A stretch of 64,000 nt of DNA from DASQFI01 sp963780895 (GCA_963780895.1 CAWAEG010000003.1:62001-126000); one strand, 5' to 3'. Positions 25,224 to 35,404 are shown, counted from the first letter of the stretch. A program made the numbers and translations. Notes: generated by a model from the letters alone, not told the origin.

Positions 25224-27905
25224 CGACGCCGCCACGACTCGCGGTGCGCATCGTCGGCTGGGCCGCGGCGCGGCTCAGCTGGGGCGAGACGGCCTGCGGC
25301 GATCTGGCTGAGGAGCACGCGCTGCTCACCGCGCGCCGCGGCAGAACCTGGTCCGCCGCCTGGTATTGGGGACAGGCCGCTTTGCTCGTCGCGACGGTGG
25401 TTGGGCAGTTCGTCATCCACGCCGCGTCGGCCGCCCGCACCGTTCTGTTCATCGGAGATCGTCCCATGACCACACTCGTGAAGGAAATCCGTGTCGCAGC
25501 CCGCACGCTTCGTCGCTATCCCCTGATCACCGCGGCGATCGTGCTCACGCTCGCGCTCGGTCTCGGCGTCAACGCCGCGGCGTTTTCGATGCTCGACGCG
25601 CTCGTCCTCCGTCCGTTCAGTCTGCCCGAGGTCGATCGGCTCGCGGTCGTTTCCGAATGGAGCGAAGACAACTCCTCGCCGCACGATCCGGAGGAGTCCG
25701 TCTCGCCGGCCAACTTCACGGACTGGCGGCAGCAGTCGCGTGTGTTCGAGGCGCTCGCCGCCTTCGGCTGGTGGCAGGTCAATTTCTCGGGCGGCGACCA
25801 GCCGGAACGCGTGCTCGGCTTCCGCGTCTCCGCGGAGTTCTTCCGGATGTTGAAGCTCGCGCCGCGTCTGGGCCGCTTCATCGATGAGACGGACACGACC
25901 AACGGTCCGCACAAGGTCGTCGTGATCGGCTTCGGGCTGTGGCAGCGACGATTCGCGGCACGGCCCGACATCGTCGGTCAGCACGTGAAGATCGATGGCG
26001 AGTTCTACGACGTCATCGGCGTCGCGCCGGAAGGGTTCGATTTTCCGTCGGGCTCCGCGGTCTGGGGACCGCTCGACGCCGGGCCGGCGGCCCTCCGCGA
26101 TCGGAACAATCGCTATCTCACGGTCATCGGGCGACTCGCCGATGGGCGATCGCGGGCCGACGCGAGCGCGGAACTGAACGTGATCGGCGATCGTCTGCGC
26201 CGGGAACATCCCCAAGACAACGAGCGGCACTCGCCCCTCGTGCAGTCGTTCACGGCGGGCATGATCGACCCTGGCATGGACCAGATACTCGGCATGATCC
26301 AGGTCGGCGCGATCCTGGTGCTCGTCATCGGCGGCGCGAACATCGCGAATCTGCTTCTGGCGCGCGGGTGGGATCGCCGGCGCGAAATCGCGCTGCGTCT
26401 CGCGATCGGCGCAGGCCGCGCGCGGCTGCTGCGCCAGCTCCTCATCGAAAGCGCGGTGCTGGCGGCGATCGCGGTGCCGGTGTCGCTCGCGTTCGCCTGG
26501 GGGTCCCTCCGCGTTCTGAAGAGCGCGATGCCCGCGCGCATCCTGCCGTTCGTCCCGGGCTGGGCGGACATGGACATCGACGGGCGCCTTCTACTCGTGA
26601 TCTCGGCGACGGCCCTGCTGGCGTCGGTACTGATCAGCATTTTCCCGGCACTCCAGGCGTCGAGGCCGAACGTCGTCAACACTCTTCGCGAAGGTGGGCG
26701 CAGCGTCGCCGGTACCAGAATCCGGGCGCGTCGTTCGGAGCGCACTGGTCGTGGGCCAGATGGCCGTGGCCGTCCCGCTCCTCGTCGCAACCGGGTTCAC
26801 CGGCTCCGCCGCGCGCCAGTTCGCGCTCGGACCGCAAGGCTACGACCCCGAGGGCATCATCACGATGCGCACGGTGCTCGTCGAAGCGACACACCCGGAC
26901 GCCGACGCCCGATGGCGATTCGCCGAGAAGCTCATCGACGGCGCGGCACGGCTGCCTGGGGTGGAGTCGGCGGCGACGACGACGTTCGTGCCGTCAGACG
27001 GTTCGAATGCGACGCGCGAGCTGGTCGTGGACGGCCGTCCGGATGACGGACAAGGCCGCCGGCCGACGGCCGCGTACCGCGCCGTGTCGAGCAGGTATTT
27101 CGACACCATGCGTCTCCCGCTCCTCGAAGGCCGCGCCTTCGGCACGGGAGACAGCGCGGAGTCGATGCCCGTCGCGATCGTGAGCCAGACGCTGGCGAAC
27201 CGGCTCTGGCCCGGCGAATCGGCGCTGGGCCGGCGGCTCCAGCTCCCGACGACGGACGACAGCCGCTGGATCACGATCGTCGGTGTCGCGGGCAATATCA
27301 TCGACGACTGGTTCTCGCGACGGAACGGCCCGATGTTGTATGTCCCCATGCCCCAGCGGCCGTCGTACCTCGTCAACCTCATGGTGCGAGCCGGCGGCGA
27401 TCCCACGACGCTCTCGGGCGACGTGCGATCGCTGCTCACGTCGATCGATCCGTCGCAGCCGCCGATCTACATCATGACGATGAAGGGCATGCTGCACGAG
27501 CGGACGGTGGGCCTGCAGATGATTGGCGCGATGATGGGCGTGCTCGGTGCGCTCGCGGTCGTCCTTTCGGCGATCGGACTGTACAGCCTGATGGCGTATC
27601 ACGTCTCGCAACGCCGGCATGAGATCGGCGTGCGTATGGCGCTCGGCGCGTCGCAAGGCACGGTCATCCGCCATACGGTCCGGCGCGCCTGGTGGCTCGC
27701 CTCGGTCGGTATCGTCATCGGCCTCGTCCCGGCGTATCTGCTCACCGGCGTGCTCCGAGGCGTCCTGTTCAACGTCGTGCCGGTCCATCCCGGACACTTC
27801 GGCGCCATCGCGCTCGGGCTCGTCGGCATCGCGATTGTCGCGAGCCTCATTCCCGCGCGGCAGGCGTCGAGAGTGGATCCAGCCATCGCGTTGAGGAGTG
27901 AGTAA
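25220..27905 (+). pseudogene. ADOP-type MacB/FtsX ABC permease with a frameshift
   Basis: Starts with GTG overlapping the padR stop. Frame one runs 25220 to about 26730 and encodes an N-terminal 80-residue ADOP extension, RRYPLITAAIVLTLALGLGVNAAAFSM (first TM, split), the MacB periplasmic domain and three more TMs (VLVIGGANIANLLLARG). Frame two continues from about 26700 to 27905 (VRSALVVGQMAVAVPLLVAT through VSQRRHEIGVRMALGASQG and IPARQASRVDPAIALRSE) and completes the duplicated permease. The switch falls near the GGGCGCGTCG at about 26733 and needs one extra base in the sequence. Together about 890 residues, the normal ADOP length. Either a true mutation or a sequence error. Confidence 0.85.
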
Positions 27906-27980
27906 CGCGGGTAGAGGCTCAAGGCGGGCTGAAGCCCGCCGCTTGGTCCGACCTTGCCGACATGCGCTATCGTCATGCCC

Positions 27981-29870
27981 ATGCGGCTCTCTCTCTTCGC
28001 ACTGACTGTCTTCATTTTTCCCCTCGTCGTGTTCTCGCAACAGCCGTCCGATCCGCTTCTCGATCGTGCGCGGCGGCTCCTGCGTGACACACCCGTGTTC
28101 GACGGGCACAACGACTATCCGTGGGAAGTGAGACAACGTGCCCAGGGCGACATCACGAAGCTCGACTTGCGCGTGGCGCAGCCCGCGATCATGACGGACT
28201 TCGCGCGGCTGAAGGCCGGCGGCGTGGGTGCGCAGTTCTGGTCGGTGTACGTCCCGTCGCCGCCGGCGGGAACGGATCCGGCGGTTTCGGTCACCCAGAC
28301 GCTCGAACAGATCGACATCGTTCACCGGATGGTCGCGCGGTATCCCGAATCGCTGACATTGGCGCTCACCGCCGATGACGTGGAACGGGCCATCCGGCAG
28401 GGGCGCATTGCCTCGCTCATCGGCATGGAAGGCGGCCACTCGATCAACTCGTCGCTGGCACTGCTGCGGATGATGTACCGGCTGGGCGCTCGCTATATGA
28501 CCATCACGCACAGCCTGAACACGCCGTGGGCCGACGCGGCGACCGACACGCCGAAGCACGACGGTCTCACGCCATTCGGCGAACAAGTCATCCAGGAAAT
28601 GAACCGGCTTGGCATGCTGGTCGATCTCAGCCACGTCTCGCCGGCAACGATGAGCGACGCCATCAGGATTGCGACGGCGCCGGTGATCTTTTCGCACTCG
28701 TCCGCGCGCGCGCTGACCGACGTGCCGCGTAACGTGCCGGACGACATCCTCCGCGAGCTGCCGCGCAACGGCGGCGTCGTCATGGTCACGTTCGTGCCCG
28801 GGTTCGTCTCGCAGGAGGTGGCCGACTGGGGCAAGCGGGAGACGGCCGAGCGGACCCGGCTCACGGGCACGCTCGGGAACAACCAGGAGGCGATCACGAA
28901 AGCGCTCGACGAGTGGCGGCGCGCGAACCCCGCGCCGAAGGCGTCACTCATCCAGGTGGCCGATCACCTCGATCACCTCCGGAAGGTGGCCGGCATCGAT
29001 CACATCGGGCTCGGCAGTGACTTCGACGGCATCACCAGCGTCCCGGTGGGCCTGGAGGACGTCTCGACATTCCCGCTGCTCTTGGCCGAACTTCTGCGCC
29101 GCGGGTATACGGATGAGGACATCAGGAAAATCGCATCGCGGAATATCCTGCGCGTCATGCGGGCCGCGGAAGCGACGGCGGCGAAGATCAAGGCGGCCGG
29201 CGCGGGCACCGGGTCAGCTGATGGCCCGAGACCTGTCGCCACTCCGGCCACTTCCATGGATAACAGACACGACTCCCTCATCGTCGCCCTCGGCGACTCG
29301 ACGACGGCCGGCACGCCCCTCTTCAAATCGCCGATCGAGGCGCCGCCGGCCGGCAGCGGAGACGAGCGGAGCCAGTTCGCGTATTGGCTGGTGCGGCAAC
29401 AACCGAAATGGTCGGTGCTGAATCGCGGCGTGAACGGGGAACGGTCGGATCAGATTGCCGCGCGTTTCGACCGCGACGTCCTCGCGCACGGGCCCGCCGC
29501 GGTCATCATCATCGCGGGCGTGAACGACGTCTATCAGGGCCGGAGCGTGGACCACGTCGTCACGCACCTGCAGGCGATGTACGACCGCGCGCGCGCGGCG
29601 GGCATCCCGGTCGTCGCCGGCTCGATCGTTCCCTACAACACCGCGACCGCCGAACAGAATCAGAAGATGCGCGAGATCAATGCCTGGATCTCCGCGCAGC
29701 CGGCGCGCGACGGAAACGTCATCGCCGTCGATACCCGCGCGGCTGTTTCGGCGCCAGGCGATGCGGATCGGCTGGCCGGGTCCCCCGACGGGCTGCATCC
29801 TGACGTGGACGGCTACCGCGCGATGGCGGATGCGCTCGCGCCAGCGGTCAGGCGAGCGATCGGGCGATAG
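27981..29870 (+). CDS. M19 membrane dipeptidase fused to an SGNH/GDSL hydrolase
   Basis: 629 residues, ATG at 27981 giving a clean signal peptide (RLSLFALTVFIFPLVVFS). The first 400 residues are an M19 renal-dipeptidase-type metalloenzyme: zinc ligands in FDGHNDYPW (HxD), GMEGGHSI (Glu), DLSHVSPATM and FSHSSARAL (His), and DHIGLGSDFDG (Asp). After a linker (AAGAGTGSADG) a second catalytic domain begins: ALGDSTTAG (block I Ser), GVNGERS (block II Gly), AGVNDVYQG (block III GxND) and DGLHPDVDGYRAM (block V Asp/His). Such a fusion is unusual; a dual role in trimming peptides and de-esterifying cell-wall or peptidic substrates is inference. Follows the ADOP permease on the same strand. Confidence 0.9.
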   Translation: MRLSLFALTVFIFPLVVFSQQPSDPLLDRARRLLRDTPVFDGHNDYPWEVRQRAQGDITKLDLRVAQPAIMTDFARLKAGGVGAQFWSVYVPSPPAGTDPAVSVTQTLEQIDIVHRMVARYPESLTLALTADDVERAIRQGRIASLIGMEGGHSINSSLALLRMMYRLGARYMTITHSLNTPWADAATDTPKHDGLTPFGEQVIQEMNRLGMLVDLSHVSPATMSDAIRIATAPVIFSHSSARALTDVPRNVPDDILRELPRNGGVVMVTFVPGFVSQEVADWGKRETAERTRLTGTLGNNQEAITKALDEWRRANPAPKASLIQVADHLDHLRKVAGIDHIGLGSDFDGITSVPVGLEDVSTFPLLLAELLRRGYTDEDIRKIASRNILRVMRAAEATAAKIKAAGAGTGSADGPRPVATPATSMDNRHDSLIVALGDSTTAGTPLFKSPIEAPPAGSGDERSQFAYWLVRQQPKWSVLNRGVNGERSDQIAARFDRDVLAHGPAAVIIIAGVNDVYQGRSVDHVVTHLQAMYDRARAAGIPVVAGSIVPYNTATAEQNQKMREINAWISAQPARDGNVIAVDTRAAVSAPGDADRLAGSPDGLHPDVDGYRAMADALAPAVRRAIGR

Positions 29871-29916
29871 GGGTATTCCCGCGTCAGCGCCGTACTTCCT
29901 CGATAGCTCTTTCTGT

Positions 29917-30852
29917 TTATTTGTCGCTCGGCGCGACGTAGTTCTTCCGGGCGCGCGGTCTCAGATCGCGCCCGGGCATCTTGACTTCGATCTTGTGCCG
30001 CTTCCCGTCGCGCGCGGGCGGCGCGAATCCGAGCAGGTACTGACTGTGGAGCTCTTCGACGACGCGGGCGAACGCCGCGCCGAGGTCGTCGCGCGGTCGG
30101 ATTTCAAAGTAACCGCCGCCCGTCTCGAGCGCGGTGGTGCCGAGCGACGGATCGGGAAGATCGTCGACCAGCATGGCACGCATGTCGCCTCCCATCGGGA
30201 CCGCGCCGCGGCTTCGCAGCCCGATGCCATAGATCATCACTTCCTCGCGCTGGGCGCGCTCGACGATCTCGAGCTGGCCGACGAACTTCTCCCCGAACTT
30301 CCGGAAACCCGGCGCGTCCTTGCCGTCGCTCAGCACGAGCACGACGCGGCGGCCTTCGGTTCCGTTGAACGCGTCCATCGCCCGGTCCATGCCGCGCCAG
30401 AGGGGCGTCGGCGCCCCGGGGTCGATGTCGGTCGGCAGCGCGCCGCGAAGCTCCTGCACGTCGGCGGTGAACTGCTGGCTGATGATGATTTCGGCGCCGA
30501 ACGTCCCGACACGCGCGAGATCGCCCGGCTGGAGACGCTTGAAGAGCTGTTCGCATCCCGCCCGGAGCAGCGGCAGGTTGCCCCGCATGCTGCCGCTCAC
30601 GTCGAGCAGGACGACGATGCGGACCGGCTGCGGTGTGTTGTCGAAGACGGTGATTGGCTGGGCGCGTCCGTTGTCGAAGACTTGAAAGTCGTCGCGGGCG
30701 AGGCCGGGCACCAGCCGGTTGTCTTTGTCAGTGACCGTCACGAAGACCGGCACGCTCTCGCCGATCCCTCGAAAGACGGGCGCCTGCTGGCCGCCGCCCT
30801 GCGAGGCCAGCACGCCGGCACCCAACGCCAGAAACATCACGAACCGAGTCAT
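29917..30852 (-). CDS. VWFA-related (TIGR03436-type) protein
   Basis: 311 residues from the ATG at 30852, giving a signal peptide (RFVMFLALGAGVLAS). Beta domain (VPVFVTVTDKDNRLVPGL, DDFQVFDNG), then VWA with an intact MIDAS DVSGS (VVLLDVSGSMRG), TPLWRGMD and VVLVLSDGKD. Ends with YLLGFAPPARDGKRHKIEVK and RKNYVAP. Metal-dependent binding is plausible. Flanked on both sides by intergenic repeats containing CGCCGTACTTC. Confidence 0.9.
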   Translation of the reverse strand: MTRFVMFLALGAGVLASQGGGQQAPVFRGIGESVPVFVTVTDKDNRLVPGLARDDFQVFDNGRAQPITVFDNTPQPVRIVVLLDVSGSMRGNLPLLRAGCEQLFKRLQPGDLARVGTFGAEIIISQQFTADVQELRGALPTDIDPGAPTPLWRGMDRAMDAFNGTEGRRVVLVLSDGKDAPGFRKFGEKFVGQLEIVERAQREEVMIYGIGLRSRGAVPMGGDMRAMLVDDLPDPSLGTTALETGGGYFEIRPRDDLGAAFARVVEELHSQYLLGFAPPARDGKRHKIEVKMPGRDLRPRARKNYVAPSDK

Positions 30853-30904
30853 GAGCGCTTCCCCAAGCCGACCGCACGGGCATCGCAAACTCACAAATAG
30901 CACA

Positions 30905-31018
30905 ACCTGTACGAGGAACGGAAGCTCCGTACTCGCGCCGTCAGCGGCCTGCACGTCAGCGTCAGGGCCGTACTTCCAGCGCCAGCGCCGTACTTCACGC
31001 TTTTTATTCAGCGTTTTC
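30905..31018. repeat. CGCCGTACTTC repeat region
   Basis: AGCGTCAGGGCCGTACTTCC and AGCGCCAGCGCCGTACTTC are tandem units, with mirrored GAGGAACGGAAGCTCCGTAC at the left edge. A matching single unit (GTCAGCGCCGTACTTCCTC) lies at 29882-29902, so the element flanks the VWFA gene. Confidence 0.7.
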
Positions 31019-31081
31019 TCCCTCTTTCCTCACGACTTCCCCGGCTCCCCTTGCATACCGTGGTCGGCGGAGAGGGATGTC

Positions 31082-31708
31082 ATGAGCAATCACGCCCGCG
31101 GAACGATTCTGATGATTGCGGTGGTGTGCACGTTCGTGCTCGCGGGCCCGGCCCCCGTCGCGGCGCAGACGTCCGGGATCCAGGCCGGGCTGACCTTTGA
31201 ACCCGACGCAGGCCATGGCGAATCCGGGCTCGGGTTCGTCACGGGCTGGTATGCGTCGAGCAACAACGCGTCCCGGCGCGCACCGGCCGACGTCCAGGCC
31301 GAGCTCCTGGTAGGCGCCCGGAACTTCCAGTCGCCGGCGTTCTTCGGGCGCGGCGCCCTTCTGCTGCGCGTGAGGGCCAATCCCGAAGATGACGGGGCCC
31401 AGCCCTCGGCCAGGCGCGTCCACTTCCTGATCGGCCCGCAGGTGGAGTGGCGGCGAGGAACCGGCTCGGTCGTCGCGAGCACAGGCGCGCGGCCCGACCT
31501 GAAGCTGGTCCTCGGCGGCGACATCGAAGTCCGCAGTGCGTTCATCGAAGTGCGCTACACCGCCGACGTCGCCACCGAGACGCGCATCACGCCTCCAACC
31601 GTCGAAGTCACGCGGACCGGGCCGCGGGTCGTGCCCTCGAGCTCACGCAAGGCACTGGATCTGCGAAACGGGGCCGTGATGGTCACGGTGGGAATGAGAA
31701 TGAGGTAG
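31082..31708 (+). CDS. Exported beta-barrel-like protein of unknown family
   Basis: 208 residues from an ATG with GGAGAGGG 6 nt upstream. A signal peptide (ILMIAVVCTFVLAGPAPVAAQ) is followed by alternating strands of amphipathic residues (SGIQAGLTFEPD, AELLVGARNFQS, LLLRVRANPEDD, HFLIGPQVEWRR, FIEVRYTADV) and ends with the hydrophobic strand GAVMVTVGMRMR, the usual end of an outer-membrane barrel. No named family recognised. Stop is followed directly by an ATCGCGCT array. Confidence 0.75.
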   Translation: MSNHARGTILMIAVVCTFVLAGPAPVAAQTSGIQAGLTFEPDAGHGESGLGFVTGWYASSNNASRRAPADVQAELLVGARNFQSPAFFGRGALLLRVRANPEDDGAQPSARRVHFLIGPQVEWRRGTGSVVASTGARPDLKLVLGGDIEVRSAFIEVRYTADVATETRITPPTVEVTRTGPRVVPSSSRKALDLRNGAVMVTVGMRMR

Positions 31709-31710
31709 AG

Positions 31711-31775
31711 CCATCGCGCTATCTGACATCGCGTCTCACATAGCCCGATCGCGCGATCACGCGATAGCCCGATGT
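31711..31775. repeat. Mirrored ATCGCGCT octamer array C1
   Basis: CATCGCGCTATCTGACATCG followed by mirrored CATAGCCCGATCGCGCGATC and GCGATAGCCCGATGTCTC. It fills the gap between the convergent barrel and HAD genes and contributes the TGA of the HAD gene. Same unit family as 63044-63172. Confidence 0.8.
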
Positions 31776-31776
31776 C

Positions 31777-32439
31777 TCAGCTTTTCTCCAGAAGCCTTTC
31801 GATTGCCTTACTCACCTCTTCAGGATGGCTGACCCTGCATTCTCCGGGTCTCAGGGTGAACGACTCCGGCAGTTTGCCGAACCCGAAGTCCACCAGGCAC
31901 AGATGGACGCCGGCGCGCCGGGCGGTTTCCGCGTCAATCGCCGAGTCGCCGACAAAGAGTGTGTTTGCGGCCGTCGACCCGCTCTGCGTCATCAGGAACG
32001 CGAGGCTGGCGGGATCGGGTTTGCGTTCGAAGCCGGAGTCGCCGCCGATCACCCAGGAGAAATGCCCGGCCAGATCGAAGGCGTCGAGCAACCGGCGCGT
32101 CGGCGCCTCCGGCTTGTTGCTCAGGAGCGCCAATGGGAATCGATGTTTCGCGGCCGAAAGCACTTCCCTCATCCCGGTGTACGGCTGCGTGGTGTCCAGG
32201 AGCCGTCGCTCGTAGATCTCGCGGTATCGATCGAGGGCCTCCGGCTCGAACGGATCGAGACCGGCCGAGGCGAGCGCGCGCTCGACCAGTTTTTTCGCGC
32301 CGTCGCCGATCATGCCGGCGATCGCGTCGATCGGCTGCGGCGGCGCGCCGTAGGTCGCGAGCATTTCATTGGTGCTGTCCGCCAGGTCGCGGCGAGAATC
32401 GATGATCGTGCCGTCGAAATCGAAAACGATGAGGGGCAT
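31777..32439 (-). CDS. HAD-superfamily hydrolase, phosphoglycolate phosphatase-like
   Basis: 220 residues from the ATG at 32439. HAD motifs: I VFDFDGTIIDS (nucleophile Asp and general acid), II LALLSNKPE (Ser), III KPDPASLAFL (Lys) and IV FVGDSAIDAETARRAG (acidic pair). A helical cap lies between motifs I and II as in Gph (C1 cap). It hydrolyses small phosphate esters such as 2-phosphoglycolate. Starts 4 nt after the end of the histidine kinase gene, so probably part of the same leftward transcript. Confidence 0.9.
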   Translation of the reverse strand: MPLIVFDFDGTIIDSRRDLADSTNEMLATYGAPPQPIDAIAGMIGDGAKKLVERALASAGLDPFEPEALDRYREIYERRLLDTTQPYTGMREVLSAAKHRFPLALLSNKPEAPTRRLLDAFDLAGHFSWVIGGDSGFERKPDPASLAFLMTQSGSTAANTLFVGDSAIDAETARRAGVHLCLVDFGFGKLPESFTLRPGECRVSHPEEVSKAIERLLEKS

Positions 32440-32443
32440 GACG

Positions 32444-34429
32444 TTACGAGGCCGCAGGCAACCGGACGCTGAATGACGCTCCTCTGCCGGGTCCGGCGCT
32501 CGAAACGTCCACCGTGCCGCCGTGCGCCTCGGCGAGCGTGCGCACGATGGCGAGCCCCAGGCCGAGACCGCCCTGGCCGGTGAGATCGCCCTGCCAGAAC
32601 GGATCGAAGACCCGCGAGACGCCGGTCGCGTCCAGTCCACGCCCGGTGTCGCTCACGCGCACGATGACCTGTCCGTTCGCCTGCTGCATGACGACGTCCA
32701 CGTTGCCGCCATCCGGCGTGAACTTGACGGCGTTCGAGAGCAGGTTCCAGACGACCTGCTGAAGCCGCTGCGCGTCACCGGTGATGAACGCCGGGCCGCC
32801 GAGGTGCACATCGACCGTGATGTTCTTCGCCAGCGCGGCGACGCTCACCGATTCGACGGCCGCGGTCACCACCGAGCCGAGCTCCACGCGTTTCGCGTCG
32901 AGCCGCAGTGTGCCGGCCCGGAATTCCGAGACGTTCAGCAGATCCTCGATCAGCCGCACCTGCACGAGCGCGTTGCGTTCGATCGCCTGCGTCGCGCGGT
33001 CGATCTTCGACGGTTCGACCAGCCCGCGCGAGAGCATCTGCGCCCAGCCCAGCACGGCGTTCAGCGGCGTCCGGAGCTCGTGCGACACCAGCGCGAGGAA
33101 CTCGTCCTTCATGCGATTGGCTTCTTCGGCCTGCCGGCGCGCGATCTGTTCCCGCTCGAGCTGGGCGTGCTCCTCGGCGGCGCGTTTCTGATCGGAGATG
33201 TCCTGCCCCGTTCCGACCAGCCGGATGACGCGGCCATTGGCGCCGGTGAGCGGACGGCCGCGCGCGCTCAGAGTACGCACGCCGCCATCGGCGCGGACGA
33301 TTCGATACTCGAACGCAACCGGTTGTCCGTCGGCGACCGCGGCCGCAACGATCTGCTGCACACGTTCCCGGTCGTCGGGGTGGAGCCGGTCGACGATACT
33401 CTCGACGCCGAGCCGGGTGCCGGGCCTGACGCCATAGATCCGGCACAGCTCGTCCGACCACCACAACTCGTTTCGCTCGATGTCCCAGTCCCAGCTCCCC
33501 AGGTGCGCGAGCGATTGCGCTTCGAGCAGCCGATCTTCGAGACCCGCCGTCACGCGCTCCTGCTCCCGCATCAACGCGCCGACGACCAGACCGCAGACGG
33601 CGAGCACGCCCATGAACCCCTGCAGAATCAGCAGGCCTTCGTGGTCGCCGGACGCGAAGAGACCGATTCCGGCAACCGTGCTGCGGACCGCGAGGATCGA
33701 CAACACGACCGTGCAGATGGCGGCGGCGAGCTGGCCGAACCGGAAGGCGGCCCAGAGGATGACCGGCAGACAGAGAAACGAGACGGGACGCCCCTGCGCC
33801 CATCCGCTGAACACGATTTGCGACACGATGACCAGGGCGCCGGCCAGGAGCACGGCTTCCGCCACGCGTGCCACGGTCCAGCGGGAGGGCTTGGGATCGC
33901 CGACCAGCAACAACAGCGGTGCGAAGAGCAGCGCGCCGACGCCGTCCCCCAGCCACCAGGTCAGCCAGACGTCCCAGAAGGGCGCGCGCCCGAGCAGACC
34001 GGCCCCCGCGAGCGTCAGCGAACCGATGGTTGCGGCGATCGTGGGCGCCGCGAGTCCGGCAAGCGCGCTGAACAGCAAGACCCGCCGCGCCTGCTGCAGG
34101 GCCTGCACGCCGCCGGCCCATCGCCGAATGAAATATTCGGCGGCCACGGCTTCGAGCGTGTTGCCGGCCGCGATGAGCAGCGAGGCGACGACGGCGACCG
34201 CCGGCGTCGCCGCCGCGATCGTCGTGACGTTGGCGATGAATGCGCCGATGAATACGCCCGGCCACATGCCACGGCCGAAGAGGAGCAGCGCCGCGATTGC
34301 AATCCCGGTCGGCGGCCAGACGGACGTCGCGCTGGCGTGGATGAGGGCGAGCGTCAGACCGGCCCACGCCGCCATGGCGTAGAGCACCGCGAAACCGCCG
34401 ATGAATGCGGCCGACCGCGCCTGAATCAT
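32444..34429 (-). CDS. MASE1-PAS sensor histidine kinase
   Basis: 661 residues from an ATG at 34429 that overlaps the receiver gene's TGA. Residues 1-280 are a multi-pass MASE1 sensor (TSVWPPTGIAIAALLLFGRG is the hallmark). A PAS/PAC domain follows (LGSWDWDIERNELWWSDELC to LVGTGQDISD). HisKA has the phospho-acceptor His near residue 450 (LALVSHELRTPLNAVLGW) and HATPase has NLLSNAVKFTPDGG (N box), SDTGRGLD (G1) and GGLGLGLAIV (G2). The signal is unknown. Coupled to the single-domain receiver upstream. Confidence 0.94.
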   Translation of the reverse strand: MIQARSAAFIGGFAVLYAMAAWAGLTLALIHASATSVWPPTGIAIAALLLFGRGMWPGVFIGAFIANVTTIAAATPAVAVVASLLIAAGNTLEAVAAEYFIRRWAGGVQALQQARRVLLFSALAGLAAPTIAATIGSLTLAGAGLLGRAPFWDVWLTWWLGDGVGALLFAPLLLLVGDPKPSRWTVARVAEAVLLAGALVIVSQIVFSGWAQGRPVSFLCLPVILWAAFRFGQLAAAICTVVLSILAVRSTVAGIGLFASGDHEGLLILQGFMGVLAVCGLVVGALMREQERVTAGLEDRLLEAQSLAHLGSWDWDIERNELWWSDELCRIYGVRPGTRLGVESIVDRLHPDDRERVQQIVAAAVADGQPVAFEYRIVRADGGVRTLSARGRPLTGANGRVIRLVGTGQDISDQKRAAEEHAQLEREQIARRQAEEANRMKDEFLALVSHELRTPLNAVLGWAQMLSRGLVEPSKIDRATQAIERNALVQVRLIEDLLNVSEFRAGTLRLDAKRVELGSVVTAAVESVSVAALAKNITVDVHLGGPAFITGDAQRLQQVVWNLLSNAVKFTPDGGNVDVVMQQANGQVIVRVSDTGRGLDATGVSRVFDPFWQGDLTGQGGLGLGLAIVRTLAEAHGGTVDVSSAGPGRGASFSVRLPAAS

Positions 34430-34806
34430 GAGGCCACCCGGCCGAGGATCGCTTCGACGGCGATCACGAGGTCGGCGGGCAGAACGGGCTTCACGAGCAC
34501 TTGCGCGCATCCGGCGGCTTTCGCGGCCTCCGCGTATCGAGCGACCGCGTAGCCGGTGAGCGCGATGAGATGAATGTCACGGGTCCGATCGTCGGCCTTC
34601 AGCCGGCGGGCGGCCTCGACTCCATCCATCACGGGCATGGCGAGATCGAGAAGCACGACGTCGGGCTTGACCTCGAGAGCGCGCTCGACGGCTTCCAGCC
34701 CGTTGCGCGCTTCGGCAGTCCGGTAGCCGGCTTGTTCGAGGCACGCGCAATACAATTCCCGGGCGTCGTCGAAGTCATCGACGACCAAAACCAGCGACCG
34801 AGTCAT
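34426..34806 (-). CDS. Single-domain response regulator receiver
   Basis: 126 residues from the second Met (MTRSLVLVVDDFDD). A REC fold with the acidic pocket DD near residue 10, the phospho-acceptor Asp in VVLLDLAMPVMDG, the Thr in ALTGY and the Lys in VLVKPVLPADL. No output domain, so it probably acts as a phosphorelay or diffusible partner of the MASE1 kinase with which it overlaps by ATGA. Confidence 0.93.
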   Translation of the reverse strand: MTRSLVLVVDDFDDARELYCACLEQAGYRTAEARNGLEAVERALEVKPDVVLLDLAMPVMDGVEAARRLKADDRTRDIHLIALTGYAVARYAEAAKAAGCAQVLVKPVLPADLVIAVEAILGRVAS

Positions 34807-34849
34807 AGCCACGGCTCGAATTCCGGTAAGACCACCCGTGTCTACCTGA

Positions 34850-35404
34850 GATGATCCTGGCGCCCGAAGCGGTAGGCGCGCCGCATCCAGCGCGCGACGT
34901 CGCGCTCCACGTCGTCTTTGGACCGCCGATCATACGTTACTCGCCATCGAGGACGGAAAACTCGTCGTCGGCGATGGCCCGGTTCCGTATCGATCGAGGG
35001 CAGGCGTGATGCTGCAGCAAGCCGGATCGGCGTTGTCAACGTTCCGGATGGCCCAGGTACTGAACTTCCTGTTCCGGAAGCCGTCCGGCGGGTCCGTCCG
35101 TGCCGCGCCAGAAAGCGTGGCCGACCTGCGGCCGGTCGTGGCGAAGATCATCGAAACGTTGCGCGACCTGCACGCCCGACAGCACACGACGCTCGTGCTG
35201 GCGTTTCTTCCGGTGCGGACCGACTTCGCCGACGAGCGATCGGCGCCGTGGCGTCAGGCGGTGCGTGAGATCGCCGGCGGCGAGATTCCGTTCGTTGACG
35301 TCGTCGCGGACCTGCGGACGCTGCCCGTCGAGGAGGTGGACCCGATGTTCATTGGTCGAGGCGCCTCTGAATACGGCATTTTCACCACGGGCTGCGGGGT
35401 CTGA
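34850..35404 (+). pseudogene. Remnant of an SGNH-like hydrolase (C-terminal part)
   Basis: A frame is open from 34850 to 35404, but it has no sensible start; the first GTG is at 35006. From about 34916 it reads LWTADHTLLAIEDGKLVVGD, then SALSTFRMAQVLNFLFRK, TLVLAFLPVRTDF and EIPFVDVVADLRTLPVEEVD. This is the layout of the C-terminal half of acidobacterial SGNH hydrolases, but the catalytic DxxH end is absent and it stops abruptly. The preceding minus-strand sequence holds nothing convincing. Probably a truncated gene. Confidence 0.45.

Noticed and set aside
34842..35039. Minus-strand frame with a helical C-terminus (DVERDVARWMRRAYRF)
   Set aside because: Too short, no start signal, and overlaps the SGNH remnant; cannot be supported as a gene.
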